A model generated the notes under the pieces. The model was given only the letters and a program-made list of their open reading frames with translations, made no database searches and was not told where the DNA came from. The position numbers were made by a program, and so were the translations under genes. Shown piece by piece: positions 1 to 10,210 of a DNA stretch of 20,802 bases (position 1 is its first letter; every line of letters begins with the position of its first letter). Source of the DNA: Sphaeroforma arctica JP610 (lineage: Eukaryota; Opisthokonta; Ichthyosporea; Ichthyophonida); the NCBI RefSeq assembly GCF_001186125.1, contig NW_014040547.1, positions 162,482-183,283 of the forward strand. The letters run 5' to 3'.

Positions 1-570
1 GCGCTTTTAGCCGTCGACCAATTCAACTCTGACGGGACACTGAAGAAAGTTCGGATGTGTTTGGATATGAGCCCAATTAAGGCTTTGATACCGACACACA
101 ATTTTCACTTACCAAGGATAAACGAACTGCTCAGGCGCATGGAGGGAGCTAAGATATTCTCCACTATCGACCTGACGCAGGGCTACCACCGGATGAAGAT
201 CTACCGAACACATCGGAAGTATTTCACCTTTACCTGGGAGGGTCAGCAATATTCGTTCAAAGGTGCCCCCTTTGGGTCACACATGTTACCTGCGTTCTTT
301 CAGCAAAATATGCAAGAATTGTTTAGGGACATGGACAATGTACAAGTATACATTGATGACATTGTGGTATTCACCAAAAACCAAAGAGGAGCACGAAAGG
401 GTTGTGCGAGAGGTTCTAGACAGGCTCAAAAAGCACAACTTTAAGGTCAACAGTAATAAATGTCACTTCGGTGTTAACGAGATTCAGCTGTTGGGTTACC
501 GAGTATCCAGGGATGGAATCATGATCGATCCCGGGAAGGTCGTCCACTTGCTAGACTGGAGAACTCCTAC
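1..570 (+). pseudogene. Reverse transcriptase remnant of fossil I
   Basis: The stretch carries RT palm signatures: the block IDLTQGYHRMKI near 165-205, the block FKGAPFGSHMLPAFFQ near 256-306, and the catalytic box YIDDIVVF near 348-372. The two aspartates of this box bind the catalytic metals in the family. The thumb-side text QLLGYRVSRDGI near 487-522 matches the usual gypsy block after the catalytic box. The N-terminal fingers are cut by the window edge. This is a fossil with no expected activity. Confidence 0.9.
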
Positions 571-689
571 CACGGGTAAGGATGTCAACAGCATGTGTGG
601 ATTCGGCAACTTTTTGTCTGACGGAGTACCACACCTGGCAAGTTATTTAAAGCCCTTTGGACACTTGAGATGTCATAAAGGCAAACTCG

Positions 690-1145
690 GCGCGCTGTGG
701 ACCAAAGACTGTGATGACGCATTTAAGCAGCTCCAAACAGTGGTTCAACAGGCACCAGGAGTCCAGCCACCAAAAGATGGTATTCCATTTTTGGTAGCAA
801 CAGACGCATCCAACATGGCACTCGGCGGCGTTCTGTATCAAATGATTTATGGGAAACCGAGATATGTACAGTTCTTTAGCAGAGCTATGAATTCTTCTCA
901 GATCAATTACCCACCCGTGCAACAAGAGCTTTTGGCTATTGTTACTGCACTCACTCATTCTAAGGATTATCTATATAGCACACACTTTAATGTGCTATGT
1001 GATCAGAAGTCATTGCAACACCTAAAGGACATGAAACCTAACTCACAGTTAGTCAGTCGGTGGCATGACACAATCGCAAAATTTTCTTTCGGCATAACAC
1101 ACATACCGGGTATTCACAATCAGTTATCCGACGTGCTATCTCGCT
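690..1145 (+). pseudogene. RNase H remnant of fossil I
   Basis: This follows the RT in the normal Ty3/gypsy order. Visible family blocks are FLVATDASNMALGGVLYQ (near 787-840), QQELLAIVTALTH (near 918-957), the CDQKSLQHL block (near 999-1026) and HIPGIHNQLSDVLSRF (near 1099-1146). The DAS, QELLAI and D.KSL residues are the usual acidic-site positions of retroelement RNase H, which degrades the RNA strand during reverse transcription. Counterparts of these blocks are found in fossil II on the other strand. Confidence 0.85.
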
Positions 1146-1179
1146 TCGTACCAGACTTTAATAAGATGGTTAGGGAGTT

Positions 1180-1610
1180 GCTAGCTACGGATTGGATGGT
1201 CAATCCTAGGTGGTTTAAGATCGCAGACAACATACATGGACCACATACCATATATATGTTTGCCGCTCATCATAATGCACAACTGCCGAGGTACCGGACA
1301 CTGGAACATCCGAAAGGAGATGGATTCCAGATTGACCTTTATTAACGAGAATGCCTGGGCAAATCCTCCATGGTTATTAATACCACAGTGGTTAAATTAT
1401 GTACATATTCAAGATGCTACCATCACGTTGTGTTGTCCCCTAAGACACTCAGATAAATGGCTACCACAGTTGATCTCAATGATACAATGTGAGCCGATCT
1501 ATGTGGATAGAGAGGTAGATACTTTTTTCTACCAGGGTTTTAGTCCAAACGACGCCTTGGCGACATATTATTATATGTTGAATAGGTCCAGTTGGAACAA
1601 CCAAGTGGCC
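1180..1610 (+). pseudogene. Dam-like N6-adenine methyltransferase-type segment in fossil I
   Basis: This segment between RNase H and integrase is not part of the standard gypsy pol. It contains WMVNPRWFKIADN (near 1195-1233), GPHTIYMFAAHHNAQLPRY (near 1239-1295) and then WANPPWLLIPQWLNYV (near 1359-1403), followed by a block with CCPLRH and a spaced Trp (near 1430-1470). The order NP..F, then ..FA...N..LPRY, then NPPW..I..WL resembles phage Dam-type N6-adenine methyltransferases and the matching domain of DIRS-like retrotransposons. NPPW sits where the (D/N)PP(Y/F/W) catalytic motif lies in those families. The assignment is by motif memory only. It belongs to a broken fossil. Confidence 0.6.
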
Positions 1611-1989
1611 ACCATCCGAGACTTTCAAACAGAAGGTTGAGGAAGCCAAGATTCCACTCTTGAATCCTAAGTCTCAATCAGAGACTGGGACAACACAAGC
1701 ACCTGCAGTATGTGTTACCGAGATACAGCAAAATTCAAAGGAATCAAAGAGGAGCGCATCACTAGCGAAAGCCTTCTACAACAAAATACGGTCTGACAGG
1801 GAAACTGCATACCAAGCAGAAACTCGATTGCTTAAGTAATTGATGAATGACTTTCCCGAGGTATATGATCATGTGACCCAACTAATGGATAGATCAAATA
1901 TTAGTCGGATTCACGATGTAGAAACTTTAGGCGAGATTGGACACGACGAGTCTTCGAGTCCAGGTGATGACGCGGTGGAATCCTCACCT

Positions 1990-2620
1990 CCTGATTTCGA
2001 TGTAACAAGTAAATCACAGGAGGCGATTCTGAAGTGGTTAAGACAAAATCATGCTCTTAAGCACATGGATAAGGCCAAAACTGAGAAGGATTGCAAGAGG
2101 TACGGAATCGTACACCCGAACCTCAAGCAATATATATCTCAGGTGTATCACGAATGTAACAACTGCGAAGTTAGCCGGATCAAGCGCTACGGATACGCAC
2201 CTTTACGCAGCGTATCAGAAAACGAGCCGTGGCGCCGGGTTATCATGGATTTGGTTGAGCTACCCACGTTCGAACACACAAAGGATAAATATGTCTGTCA
2301 TGTGTTTGATGTCGCATCAAGATATAATGTATTGTATACGCTGAAAGATAAATCGACACAAACTGTGGCTGAGTGCATATATAAGTGCTTCGCAGATTTC
2401 GGCTGGCCAGCCATTGTATGTTCCGACAACGGTTGTGAGTTTACAGGAGATGTCATGACGACACTGTTACTCGTTGCGGGATCATGCCATAAAATAGGTG
2501 TACCTTACAAGCCTCAGACACAAGGTGCGAACGAGGTACAACACAGAAAGATGATGGAGTTTATGCGAGCAGCACTTCTTGATGATGCTGACATGTGGCC
2601 GTACTCAATCAACTGAGTAC
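1990..2620 (+). pseudogene. DDE integrase remnant of fossil I
   Basis: The segment begins with an N-terminal zinc-binding region: His residues in NHALKHMDKA and IVHPNLKQ, then CNNC near 2157-2168. A catalytic core follows. Candidate acidic residues are the Asp in IMDLVELP (near 2245-2268), the Asp in VCSDNGCEF (near 2419-2445), and the Glu in the helix that follows PQTQGANEVQ (near 2512-2541). This is the retroviral-type DDE integrase that inserts the element's cDNA. It belongs to the same fossil as the RT. The sister region in fossil II aligns with it at TFEHTKDKYVCHVFDVASR. Confidence 0.9.
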
Positions 2621-2859
2621 AGACACAGATGAACGAATCCCTTGATTCAGTCACTGGTACAACACCCGCTCACTATTTCCGGGGCCGTTATAGTGAATTA
2701 CAGATCCCCTTCAACAAGGAGTCTCAGGATGATCATGTGTTACCATGGTTAGTGAAGATGCGTCGGGCCAGAGATGTGGTCTATCCTTGTTCAAGGGAGA
2801 TGAAGGACATCGCTCTCAAGAAGAGACAAAAGCGATGAAATGATACAAAGAAAATAGTC

Positions 2860-3400
2860 GAGTTTGAGGTAGGCGATATAGTCGACATTATGGCTCGCAA
2901 CTCCGATACAACTGTGCTTAGGGCTAAATATATTGGACCATTTATGATCTCAGTGACCGATAAGAAGAGCGGAACGTATGAAGTTAACAATGTTGACGGC
3001 TCTAGTGCCTTAAATATCGGGTCACATCGAATCCCTAAGACAGAGATCATCCTTCGTCGCACACGTGAAGCTACTACACCTCTTATGTCTTACGAGTTTA
3101 CGAATATTATAGGGAAATACAAACATGAGGATATGACATATTACGCTACGGAGTTCGCCGATGGAGCACAGTATGATCTTTCACCATCAGCATTTGATGA
3201 TCCGGATGCACTAAAGGCTTTTAATAAGAAGTTTCGCAAACGCTTACACAAAATAAGGCTGATGCAGAAGCAATCTTACCATCGAATAAGCGACCCGACG
3301 TGGTTAAGATCTATCCACAGTCATTATACATTCCCAGCTTTAAACAGCATGGAATGTACGTACCTCCAAAAGGCATCAAGGACCAAAGCCCAAACGTAAT
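2860..3400 (+). pseudogene. Integrase C-terminal GPY/F module and tail, fossil I
   Basis: The text FEVGDIVDIMARN and then AKYIGPFMI (near 2923-2949) marks the GPY/F module found at the C-terminus of many Ty3/gypsy integrases. Next comes a Tyr/Asn-containing strand and HRIPKTEIILRR. The remaining ~110 codons are charged and carry no recognised domain. I do not see a chromodomain (no aromatic cage pattern), so assignment to chromoviruses is not supported. Confidence 0.8.
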
Positions 3401-3575
3401 AGAGTAACCGAGTGAATTGTAACGTCTAAATATACTTTGTCAAAGAGAATATAACATAAGCATTGAGGCCGTTATATGATCGAAACCCATTTCTTTTCTT
3501 TTCGCTTGTGCAATTCATGTGATCTTTTTTAGTCTATGTGCTAATACCACATATAAGCCAACAATGAAATTTCAA

Positions 3576-3590
3576 GCTGAGGGGGGACTA
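3576..3590 (+). promoter_or_regulatory. Polypurine tract of fossil I
   Basis: A short purine run (TGAGGGGGGA at 3578-3587) lies directly upstream of the TG that opens the LTR at 3591. In LTR retrotransposons this tract primes plus-strand DNA synthesis. Its position supports the LTR boundary. Confidence 0.75.
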
Positions 3591-4494
3591 TGTAAAAATA
3601 GCGGGTTCCTAATAGTAGTTGCACAGTTAACGTATATTATAAACGTATTATCGTATTAACGTTTATACAAATGATACTAGAATGCGTTTAACGTATTGTA
3701 CATGAACAAGAATTGAGATATTCAAGATTCTGAACATGTGATAGTACTCAGTAGAATATGGGACTCTATTGTGGACAATTAAGTGGTTTTCCAAATATAG
3801 ATTGGTTTTTTCCCCACTGAAATTTATAATGGTACATAATTTAGGAATGATACAAATCTGACACCTGAAAATGACACTTTGGGAATCTCTAATTAACGGG
3901 AGCACCATGAAAAAGGGTCTCAGGCATGAAATGGTTGTTGGTACAAACCTATGGTATAATTCGATAATAATCTCATAGCAAGATAATCCTCTGAGAAAAG
4001 GACAGGATCAGAGTTGTTAGAATTTAGGACGACATGGTTTTGATTCCTCCTAGCCAGCCAACTAGATGTGCCCATCTATGCCTTAAATGGGATGGGGAGC
4101 TAGGTACCAAGTGATGGGGTTTAGGTGCAGATATATACTGCACCAGCTTGGTGTTTTGTTTTTATTTTTTATTTTCTTAAGTTGAACTTAGCGATATTTT
4201 ATTGGTTATTTTGAGTAGATAGTTGTTTCGAGGCGTGAAATGTAAAATATGCATCCAATGAAATGATATCTAGTCTTAGTAACTAAAGCATAAATAAATC
4301 TAGACCGAAGTAATGAGTGATTAGAGCGGAGCATATAATAGTCTCAGTCTAAAATCCCCTAATCTTTTGCTCACTACTAAGGGCTGAAGCTAAACTTATT
4401 TTAACATTTTGCATTTTAACGTTTTAACGTATGGTCTTATTAACGTAAACGTTTTGGTATCGTATAGTCAGCCTAGAGGAGACCGACTTTAACA
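3591..4494 (+). repeat. 3' LTR of fossil I (904 bp)
   Basis: The repeat begins TGTAAAAATAGC just after the polypurine tract and ends CGACTTTAACA, giving the TG...CA ends typical of LTRs. The 3' boundary is supported because the inverted copy at 11228-12030 also loses similarity after a matching CGACTTTTACA. Conserved blocks shared with that copy are 4045-4150 (with 11735-11850) and about 4295-4400 (with about 11310-11425). AACGT motifs cluster at both LTR ends. One pair forms a 9-bp inverted repeat, TATAAACGT (3638-3646) and ACGTTTATA (3659-3667). No tRNA primer site is evident after 4494, in keeping with its being a 3' LTR. Confidence 0.85.
4124..4144 (+). other. LTR stem-loop, retained in both LTR copies
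   Basis: GGTGCAG (4124-4130) and CTGCACC (4138-4144) form a perfect 7-bp stem around an ATATATA loop. In the inverted copy, 11746-11765 keeps the GTGCAG/CTGCAC stem with a different loop. It lies in the middle of the best conserved LTR block. A role in transcript ends or packaging is inference. Confidence 0.5.
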
Positions 4495-4526
4495 TAATTT
4501 TAAGTTTATAATACGCTATCGATATT

Positions 4527-5838
4527 ATGACAAAAGGAAATAATAAGGCAGCGAATGTAGTTGTGGAGAATGACATCAAAACAAAACCCCACCCGGCAAT
4601 CCATGATCATAATTTATGTAGCAAGCAAACAGGGTCTGCCATGCCTGTGTAGGTCAATGCAAACTAATGGGGAATGGAGACTGTATGAGAAATCAACGCG
4701 TGAAGTTGTACAAACGAAGTACAGAGGAAAATCAGATCAGTCTCGGAATATCTTTCAGATATGGTGTAGATATGTGAATGGATATACTATCTTCCTGAAA
4801 CTTCCTTTGCACTTCACTCCTGCCGCGGCAGAGTTCAGAAAGATGGCAGAGCGTTTCAGAACACATGCAGAAACTCATGCAGATGTCGAGATCCTACATA
4901 CCAATTCAAAAACCAAAGACACGGCCGAGTCTGCGACTGCCGACGTAGAGAAAGGGCAGCGACGAAAGTGTGCATATGATAGTGCTCAACCTGCAGAAAC
5001 ACCACTGTCAACAGTTGAAGATACATATTTTGCCTTCCTGACACCATTAGCACAGGGAGAATCAGATTCATAGCAAACACCGAAGCTATGACAATACAAA
5101 GTGCCAGAGCAGACAAGCGCCGCGGCGGTAGACGGCGTATGACTGACATCAACTTACTCTCAGGTCATACACAATCAACACACCAAGGGACGAAGAACAG
5201 GTCAACTTACACACAGCCACCAAAACCACCATCAAATCAATAAGTATACGGTCATCAGCAAGGGTTGCACACATCACAACGCCCACCAAATATATATCAA
5301 AGGCCTTCGACTCAGCGTCATCTGCGCTAATATAATTTATGCCTCACATCAGCTATTCATATATTCAACTCAGCAACAAACTCATCAGTATAATTTAGGC
5401 TCCCATCAAGAATTTGTGCCCCCAAGTCAGCAAAAGCAAGCTATACAGTCTCCAGGATCACAACCATGTATAGACACAAATCAATATCGACAACTAGTAC
5501 AGCTGCATCCAGGCTCCCAGCAATCAATTTTGAATGTAAATCAGCAATAACAATTATTGCAGCAATCAGCTTATGCAAATAAATTATATTCTTATGCATA
5601 TCCCTATAATCCCAAAAGTAAACAATTAAACCAAGCTGTTTTGCTTTATTCGGCTACCCCATCAATACTGAGCATGAGAATAGCGAATGTACATGCAATG
5701 GGATAAGGAGGCTCACCACAGGATGCAAAGCTAGGCCTATTATCTGTACCTGTGTTACATTCGGAAATTGCATCGCTGCATGCGGCAGAGAACCTTTGTG
5801 ACTCGCACTGTTCTTCTGTATCTCTGAGTTTGTCCCGC
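4527..5838 (+). pseudogene. Decayed Gln-rich coding stretch, identity unknown
   Basis: Immediately after the LTR, coding-like text on the + strand runs for about 1.3 kb. It includes an open frame at 4561-5073. The best part, RYVNGYTIFLKLPLHFTPAA (near 4768-4827), is followed by a helical, charged stretch with AEFRKMAERFRTHAETHAD (near 4828-4884). Further on the text becomes rich in Gln, Ser, Pro, Tyr and His (about 5200-5640), for example HQEFVPPSQQKQAIQ and LHPGSQQSILNVNQQ. It is clearly broken. It could be a gag-like part of another retroelement fossil or a dead host gene for a Gln-rich, prion-like protein. I recognise no domain. Confidence 0.35.
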
Positions 5839-5839
5839 A

Positions 5840-6100
5840 CCTAAAATCTATGCGCTTTTTTTGCCCTAATCTTGTATTCTGGACCAAACAGTGGTTTCTT
5901 CCTCACCACTGCAGAGCTCCCCTTTTGCACATAAAAATTTGTACTCGAACACGTGTACACAAAAACACGGCCTTCTTTGTCCGCGACTGCTAAATATGGG
6001 ATCAGTGTCTCGTGTCCAGAACGGTAGAGAATATAAGAAATATAAACATCTAGGACAGCTAAAAGTAGCTAGGCTTCACTCAATTCAGGCGCTGCCTACC
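5840..6100. other. Unassigned spacer
   Basis: Only short overlapping frames on both strands occur here, with no motif, repeat or RNA structure I can support. It separates the Gln-rich + strand relic from the - strand relic. Confidence 0.4.
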
Positions 6101-8135
6101 GCCCTGATCTGGTACTATGGTCCTTCGAGATATACTTTCTTAGTATTATCTTTGTCATTTCTTGCAGGCTACATTTACCTTTCTTAAATATTTTTCTCTC
6201 TTTCAGGTAATTTGCTGGGGTTATACCTCCTGATATTACTATACCATGTTCTTGTTGTATATGGCGCATATCGACGGACGAAACCATTGAACCCACCCAC
6301 GTGCACCTTGCTGTTGAAGGAACGCACGCAGACTATTTGGTATTGAACCACTAGATAGTACAAGATGTAGACTTATTGGTATACACACCTTATCAGCACC
6401 AATCTGCATCAAATGCAATCCGTTCACTAGATCATCACCCGAGGTTGTTCGTCGCCCATTCCAGGTCAAATGCACACATATTTCTCAGATCAGGTGTAGC
6501 TTTGATATTAGCATTGATTAGTACTTACAGACCATGTCCGAGTTCAGCAGAATTGTTTGTCAGCAGTTGTGTGTAATCGGTCGGCAGAGTACATAGAGGT
6601 AGATCAGAAGGATGATCGTCAACAACAATCGGCGGCAGAGATTCGTTGGAGAGATCGGGCGCAATTCGCTCAGCCAGAGCCTCGTTGGCTATGTTGTCAT
6701 TGTAAATTGCCTAGTTCTTAATACCCATCCTCACGGATCTATCGTGAAACTCACGTAGGGACTTCCCTGCCTCAATGGCAGACTTCGTTGTAGTTAAGAT
6801 TGAAGTGCACTTTTATCGTGCTTATTCACTACAGTAAATAAGGCACTCAAATGGCGACGCATGAACTTGTGTCATATATGCGTTTTGTAGTTCTAAAACT
6901 ATGGTCCCTTTTTAATATGCAAGCACTCAGTTGCTGAATACGCAAATCCGAATACGACCGCGCAGCCTGATTTAGATCGTGTACTACTGCACCTAGGTAT
7001 TTTCCGAGTATTTTCCATTGTAGTCCATACGATCATGATCTTGAGACCACGTCTTGGCCTTCTATGCATGATCTGGATCATCGTACAAGTAAGGTGTAGA
7101 TTTTTCAGTGTAAGCAGAGTCAGCCAGGCAAGCATCCTGTGATGAAATCTTTTCATGTGCAATTTTTTCAAACTTCTGCTAGATCGTTGACCGTACCGCT
7201 TTCCAAGAATCGGTTCTGCAATTCGTTGATCATAACGACATCGACACCTTCCTTGTGTATGGAATAGGCAGGGAAGTCTAACTGTGCATGAGCAGGTACA
7301 AGCGCAGTCACCACCGAGTTAAACGCTTGCTGCATGTCAAGTCGCTTTGTTGAAAAGCTGTACGTATTCCTAATCAATGCTTTCAATGTACTCACCAACT
7401 AGATTCTTTTGCACAATAGTAGATCCAACGGTGACGGTTGGAATACTCTCCACCACATTCAGCTGCGATACATGTACAGCAGAATTGTGAGGTAAATCTT
7501 CTTCCAATCGTGATCTTGAAGTACAAATCCCTGGGGTGTGTGACACTGTTGTTTGTGTTGTCAGTTTAACATTTGTACTAATCACTGGGGTTTTGTTAAA
7601 ACTGTACTTGTATACGCTGTGCTTGATGATGACAATTGCTTCCTCAACAGCTGACTGCACCGCATTTACTTTGTTGTTTGAATTGATTTGATGTACAGCA
7701 GGCCAATTTTGTCGCAGATGCTCGCAATTCAACTGTTTTTGTGGCTCCTGGTCGCTTGCTTCATCGAAGTCAGCCAGCATCATAATCGAGCAGTACGTAT
7801 GGATCAACAGGGTATGCTTCTTTGCTGACTTTTGTATTTACAGCTGTAGCTCTCAAATATGTCTCGATGTCTTTCACTTCCACAGCTGAGTGCAATACAG
7901 GTTTCTTACCGAACAAGGTAGTTTGATTTTTTTTTTGCATGCAACTTGCTCGCATGTGATTTTCTACTAGCATTTTTCCTCGCACCACTTGATTGCTTGT
8001 TGACGACTCTCCGATTGTTCGCGATTTTCTTCTTCGACTTGTTAGTCGTCTATGAATTACTTCTGTTGGGCAGAGCTTTGTTAGAGTGAGCCGAGGATTA
8101 CACCACACCTTGTGAATATATATATTGCACAAGCA
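6100..8135 (-). mobile_element. Decayed coding relic on the - strand, possibly retroelement gag-like
   Basis: Several - strand reading frames cover about 8.13 to 6.1 kb nearly end to end, while the + strand offers little. Legible stretches are KPVLHSAVEVKDIETYLRAT (near 7897-7838), PAHAQLDFPAYSIHKEGVD (near 7293-7237) followed by VVMINELQNRFLES, and, further on, SLREFHDRSVRMG (near 6764-6726). The first ~60 codons are basic, with an SRRRKSR-type patch. The mix of helix-forming, charged and basic text would suit a gag-like protein of an LTR element. I see no RT, integrase or zinc-knuckle signature to prove it. The relic is broken many times. A dead host gene remains possible. Confidence 0.35.
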
Positions 8136-8202
8136 GATAGATATCGACGCAGTCTATACATTTGAACTTCAAAATTCGAGATCAAATATGTCATCAATGG
8201 CG

Positions 8203-8536
8203 TAAATTCAGGATGTCTAAATTATGATTTAGTATGATATTGTTGTAGCTAGTAGTATAGCGCAGAACACTACAAGATTTTTGTGACATTCAGCGGTTCA
8301 ATACATGCACTAAATACAGCGATATTGCTAACTATGATTGTATGGAAGTACGATATCCGAGATTTGTGATGCCGTCTATAGTGTAAATTCAGGATGTCTA
8401 AATAGCGATTTAACATGGAAACTTGTAGCTATTACTATAGCGTAGGACACTACAAGAATTTGTGACATTCAGCGGTTCAACACATGCACCCAAAACAGAG
8501 GTATCGCTAATTGCGTTTGTATGGAAGTACGGTATT
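8203..8536. repeat. Direct tandem duplication, ~180-bp unit, about 1.9 copies
   Basis: TAAATTCAGGATGTCTAAAT occurs at 8203 and again at 8384 (spacing 181). TGACATTCAGCGGTTCAA and TATGGAAGTACG recur with the same phase (8341 and 8520, spacing 179). The copies differ by scattered substitutions and small indels. Weaker similarity extends about 25 bp left of 8203. There is no coding signal. It may be a short satellite relic or part of a decayed LTR. Confidence 0.75.
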
Positions 8537-9178
8537 CTTGTGTATCTTTTTATATTATATCTTTGTTGTTTGTGTTTGTGTATATAGCTACAGTGTACTA
8601 TACCATGCGATATTATCAGAATGAACTGGTAGAGACTCAGGAAAGCTTCATTTTTAAAACTTTAATATTGCACTATTCAATATTGATCGTAATCTTGTGC
8701 TAAAATTAATCAGCCACTGAGTATTGAGCTTGGAGTTAATCCTTTTTTGGGACTGACCAATGTGTGTTAAGCTTGTTATTTTCCGGCATGGCCAAAATAT
8801 CAATACAATTACTAAGGACGTCAGGAGTATTTTCATTTTTCTATTTTACTTTTTCCTTCTAAGAATATAGGTTTGGGAGTCCGTCGATTTCGCCCGACGA
8901 AACATAGTAATACTTTCGCCTAGACGAACAACGAAAAGACCCTTCTGCGAAATCATTACTGGGAAGATTCTATATAGGCAATGTCTCAACCCTTTAATCC
9001 CCACACAGAGTATTGTTGTCTTCACGAGGCCTACTTTCGTATACTTTACTTTTTACTGAAACTCTAAGATACTTCAATATGTTATCAGCTTTAAGACGTT
9101 AATATCACCTTAAGAGACCGATTTTTATAATTGAGTCTTTTATTATCTATTACAAGATGAAAAAGGTGATTTTACATA
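8537..9178. other. AT-rich spacer with two short tandem hairpins
   Basis: I find no gene. A hydrophobic 60-codon frame at 8521-8703 overlaps the tandem duplication and looks accidental. The only structure is a pair of small hairpins: TTTCG-CCCGA-CGAAA at 8888-8902 and TTCG-CCTAGA-CGAA at 8915-8928. Confidence 0.4.
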
Positions 9179-9381
9179 GTGAATAACATAGTTGGTATTA
9201 GTGCAACCAATCTGAGCACTCACCATACCCCTACTTTGAGATTTCATTTGCTCGCTCATTTGATTAGGATGTCCCTGTTATGGAGTTATATGTCAAAAAT
9301 AGTATTAACAAACATCCGAAGACGGTTACACTTACTACAAAACCCGTTCATGGATGGGACAGAAGCATGGCTTCTTTGTAA

Positions 9382-9669
9382 TTTTTAATAAGAAATGGAG
9401 TAAGTGGTTACATAAAAATACACGAGACAAACGGAAGGGCTTTCCTTACTGTAAATCCTGATGAATCTGAAATCCCTCATCTGCCACCTACTTCTTATGT
9501 GCCAAAACTATTAGAGCTGCTTACAAATAGTGAAGAACAACCTCGGGCTGTAACCTTGCATAATAAACGTAAAGAATCTAAATCGGAAAAGGTTACTGGG
9601 CCGTATACTAAGCGACATAGAGTACAACATACGTATAGGACTAGTACATATTCGTATATTCTTGCCTAG
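9382..9669 (+). pseudogene. Orphan open coding fragment, 95 codons, identity unknown
   Basis: A stop-free stretch without an internal start Met reads like real protein. It opens with NGVSGYIKIHETNGRAFLTV (near 9397-9456), continues NPDESEIPHLPPTSYVPKLL, and ends in a basic tail (KRKESKSEK, then TGPYTKRHRVQ). A second, differently framed coding-like piece lies just upstream (about 9315-9400). I cannot assign a family. It points toward the - strand integrase relic of fossil II, so it is not part of that element. It may be the tail of another decayed element. Confidence 0.3.
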
Positions 9670-9759
9670 GAGACATGACTGACACCGTTTTACTTTGAAG
9701 GTTGCTTTAAGAACTAGATTGTTCCCTCACGGACGTTCGTAACTCTGCAGCCATTCTCT

Positions 9760-10210
9760 TGTAGCGCATGTCTGATACAATTACAACCGATTTCAATACG
9801 TCATCACAGACCTCGCGATACCTGGCCACACGTGGTCATCAAAGAATTGGCAATATAATTATGCCACAACGGCTTGCATACTCATGTCTTTTAAAAGATG
9901 AGTAGGTTAAATCGTGACGCCGCATCGGAGAAGTGACATTCGTAGAGGTCGCATGTGTGCTCGGACGTGGACAGGTCAATCACATCAATGATATCCCTGT
10001 GCAATAGAGCATCTTCCATCACACTTTGAACCAATGCAAATCCCTAGCCCATGATCTGATTAAGACCACAGTCTGAACATAGCTGATTTGACTGTGTTTG
10101 TTCGTGTCGCTAGCTCAGAATACGCTACTCCAGTACATTTGGTGTCCTTGAAGGCTTCTACTACATTCTGGTGTTTCAGCTTATGGGTTTACGTGAACCT
10201 GTGATGCGAG
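9760..10210 (-). pseudogene. Integrase relic of fossil II
   Basis: On the - strand, a THKLKHQNVVEAFKD block (near 10183-10139) parallels the NHALKHMDKA zinc-domain text of fossil I. A CSDC pair (near 10081-10070) parallels CNNC. The block TSEHTCDLYECHFSDAASR (near 9971-9915) matches TFEHTKDKYVCHVFDVASR of fossil I at 10 of 19 positions, in the same order. The rest of the core is barely legible. This is clear homology in a heavily decayed copy. Confidence 0.6.

Larger units (their letters stand above)
1..4494 (+). mobile_element. Ty3/gypsy-like LTR retrotransposon fossil I, 3' part
   Basis: A pol region reads in the order reverse transcriptase, RNase H, methyltransferase-like segment, integrase and GPY/F tail. 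A polypurine tract and one long terminal repeat follow. RT before RNase H before a DDE integrase is the Ty3/gypsy (Metaviridae) arrangement. Gag, protease and the 5' LTR lie beyond the left edge of the window or are lost. The copy is broken in roughly half a dozen places and is not functional. The related inverted LTR at 11228-12030 has diverged strongly, so the family is old here, although this pol copy is still easily readable. The parts are annotated separately. Confidence 0.9.

Noticed and set aside
647-958. 103-codon - strand frame
   Set aside because: It is antisense to the RNase H region of fossil I and has no motif of its own.
4856-5152. 98-codon - strand frame with a hydrophobic start
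   Set aside because: It is the shadow of the better + strand text and lacks a plausible promoter or motif.
8521-8703. 60-codon hydrophobic + strand frame, possible membrane peptide
   Set aside because: It begins inside the tandem duplication, and the AT-rich DNA makes hydrophobic frames by chance.
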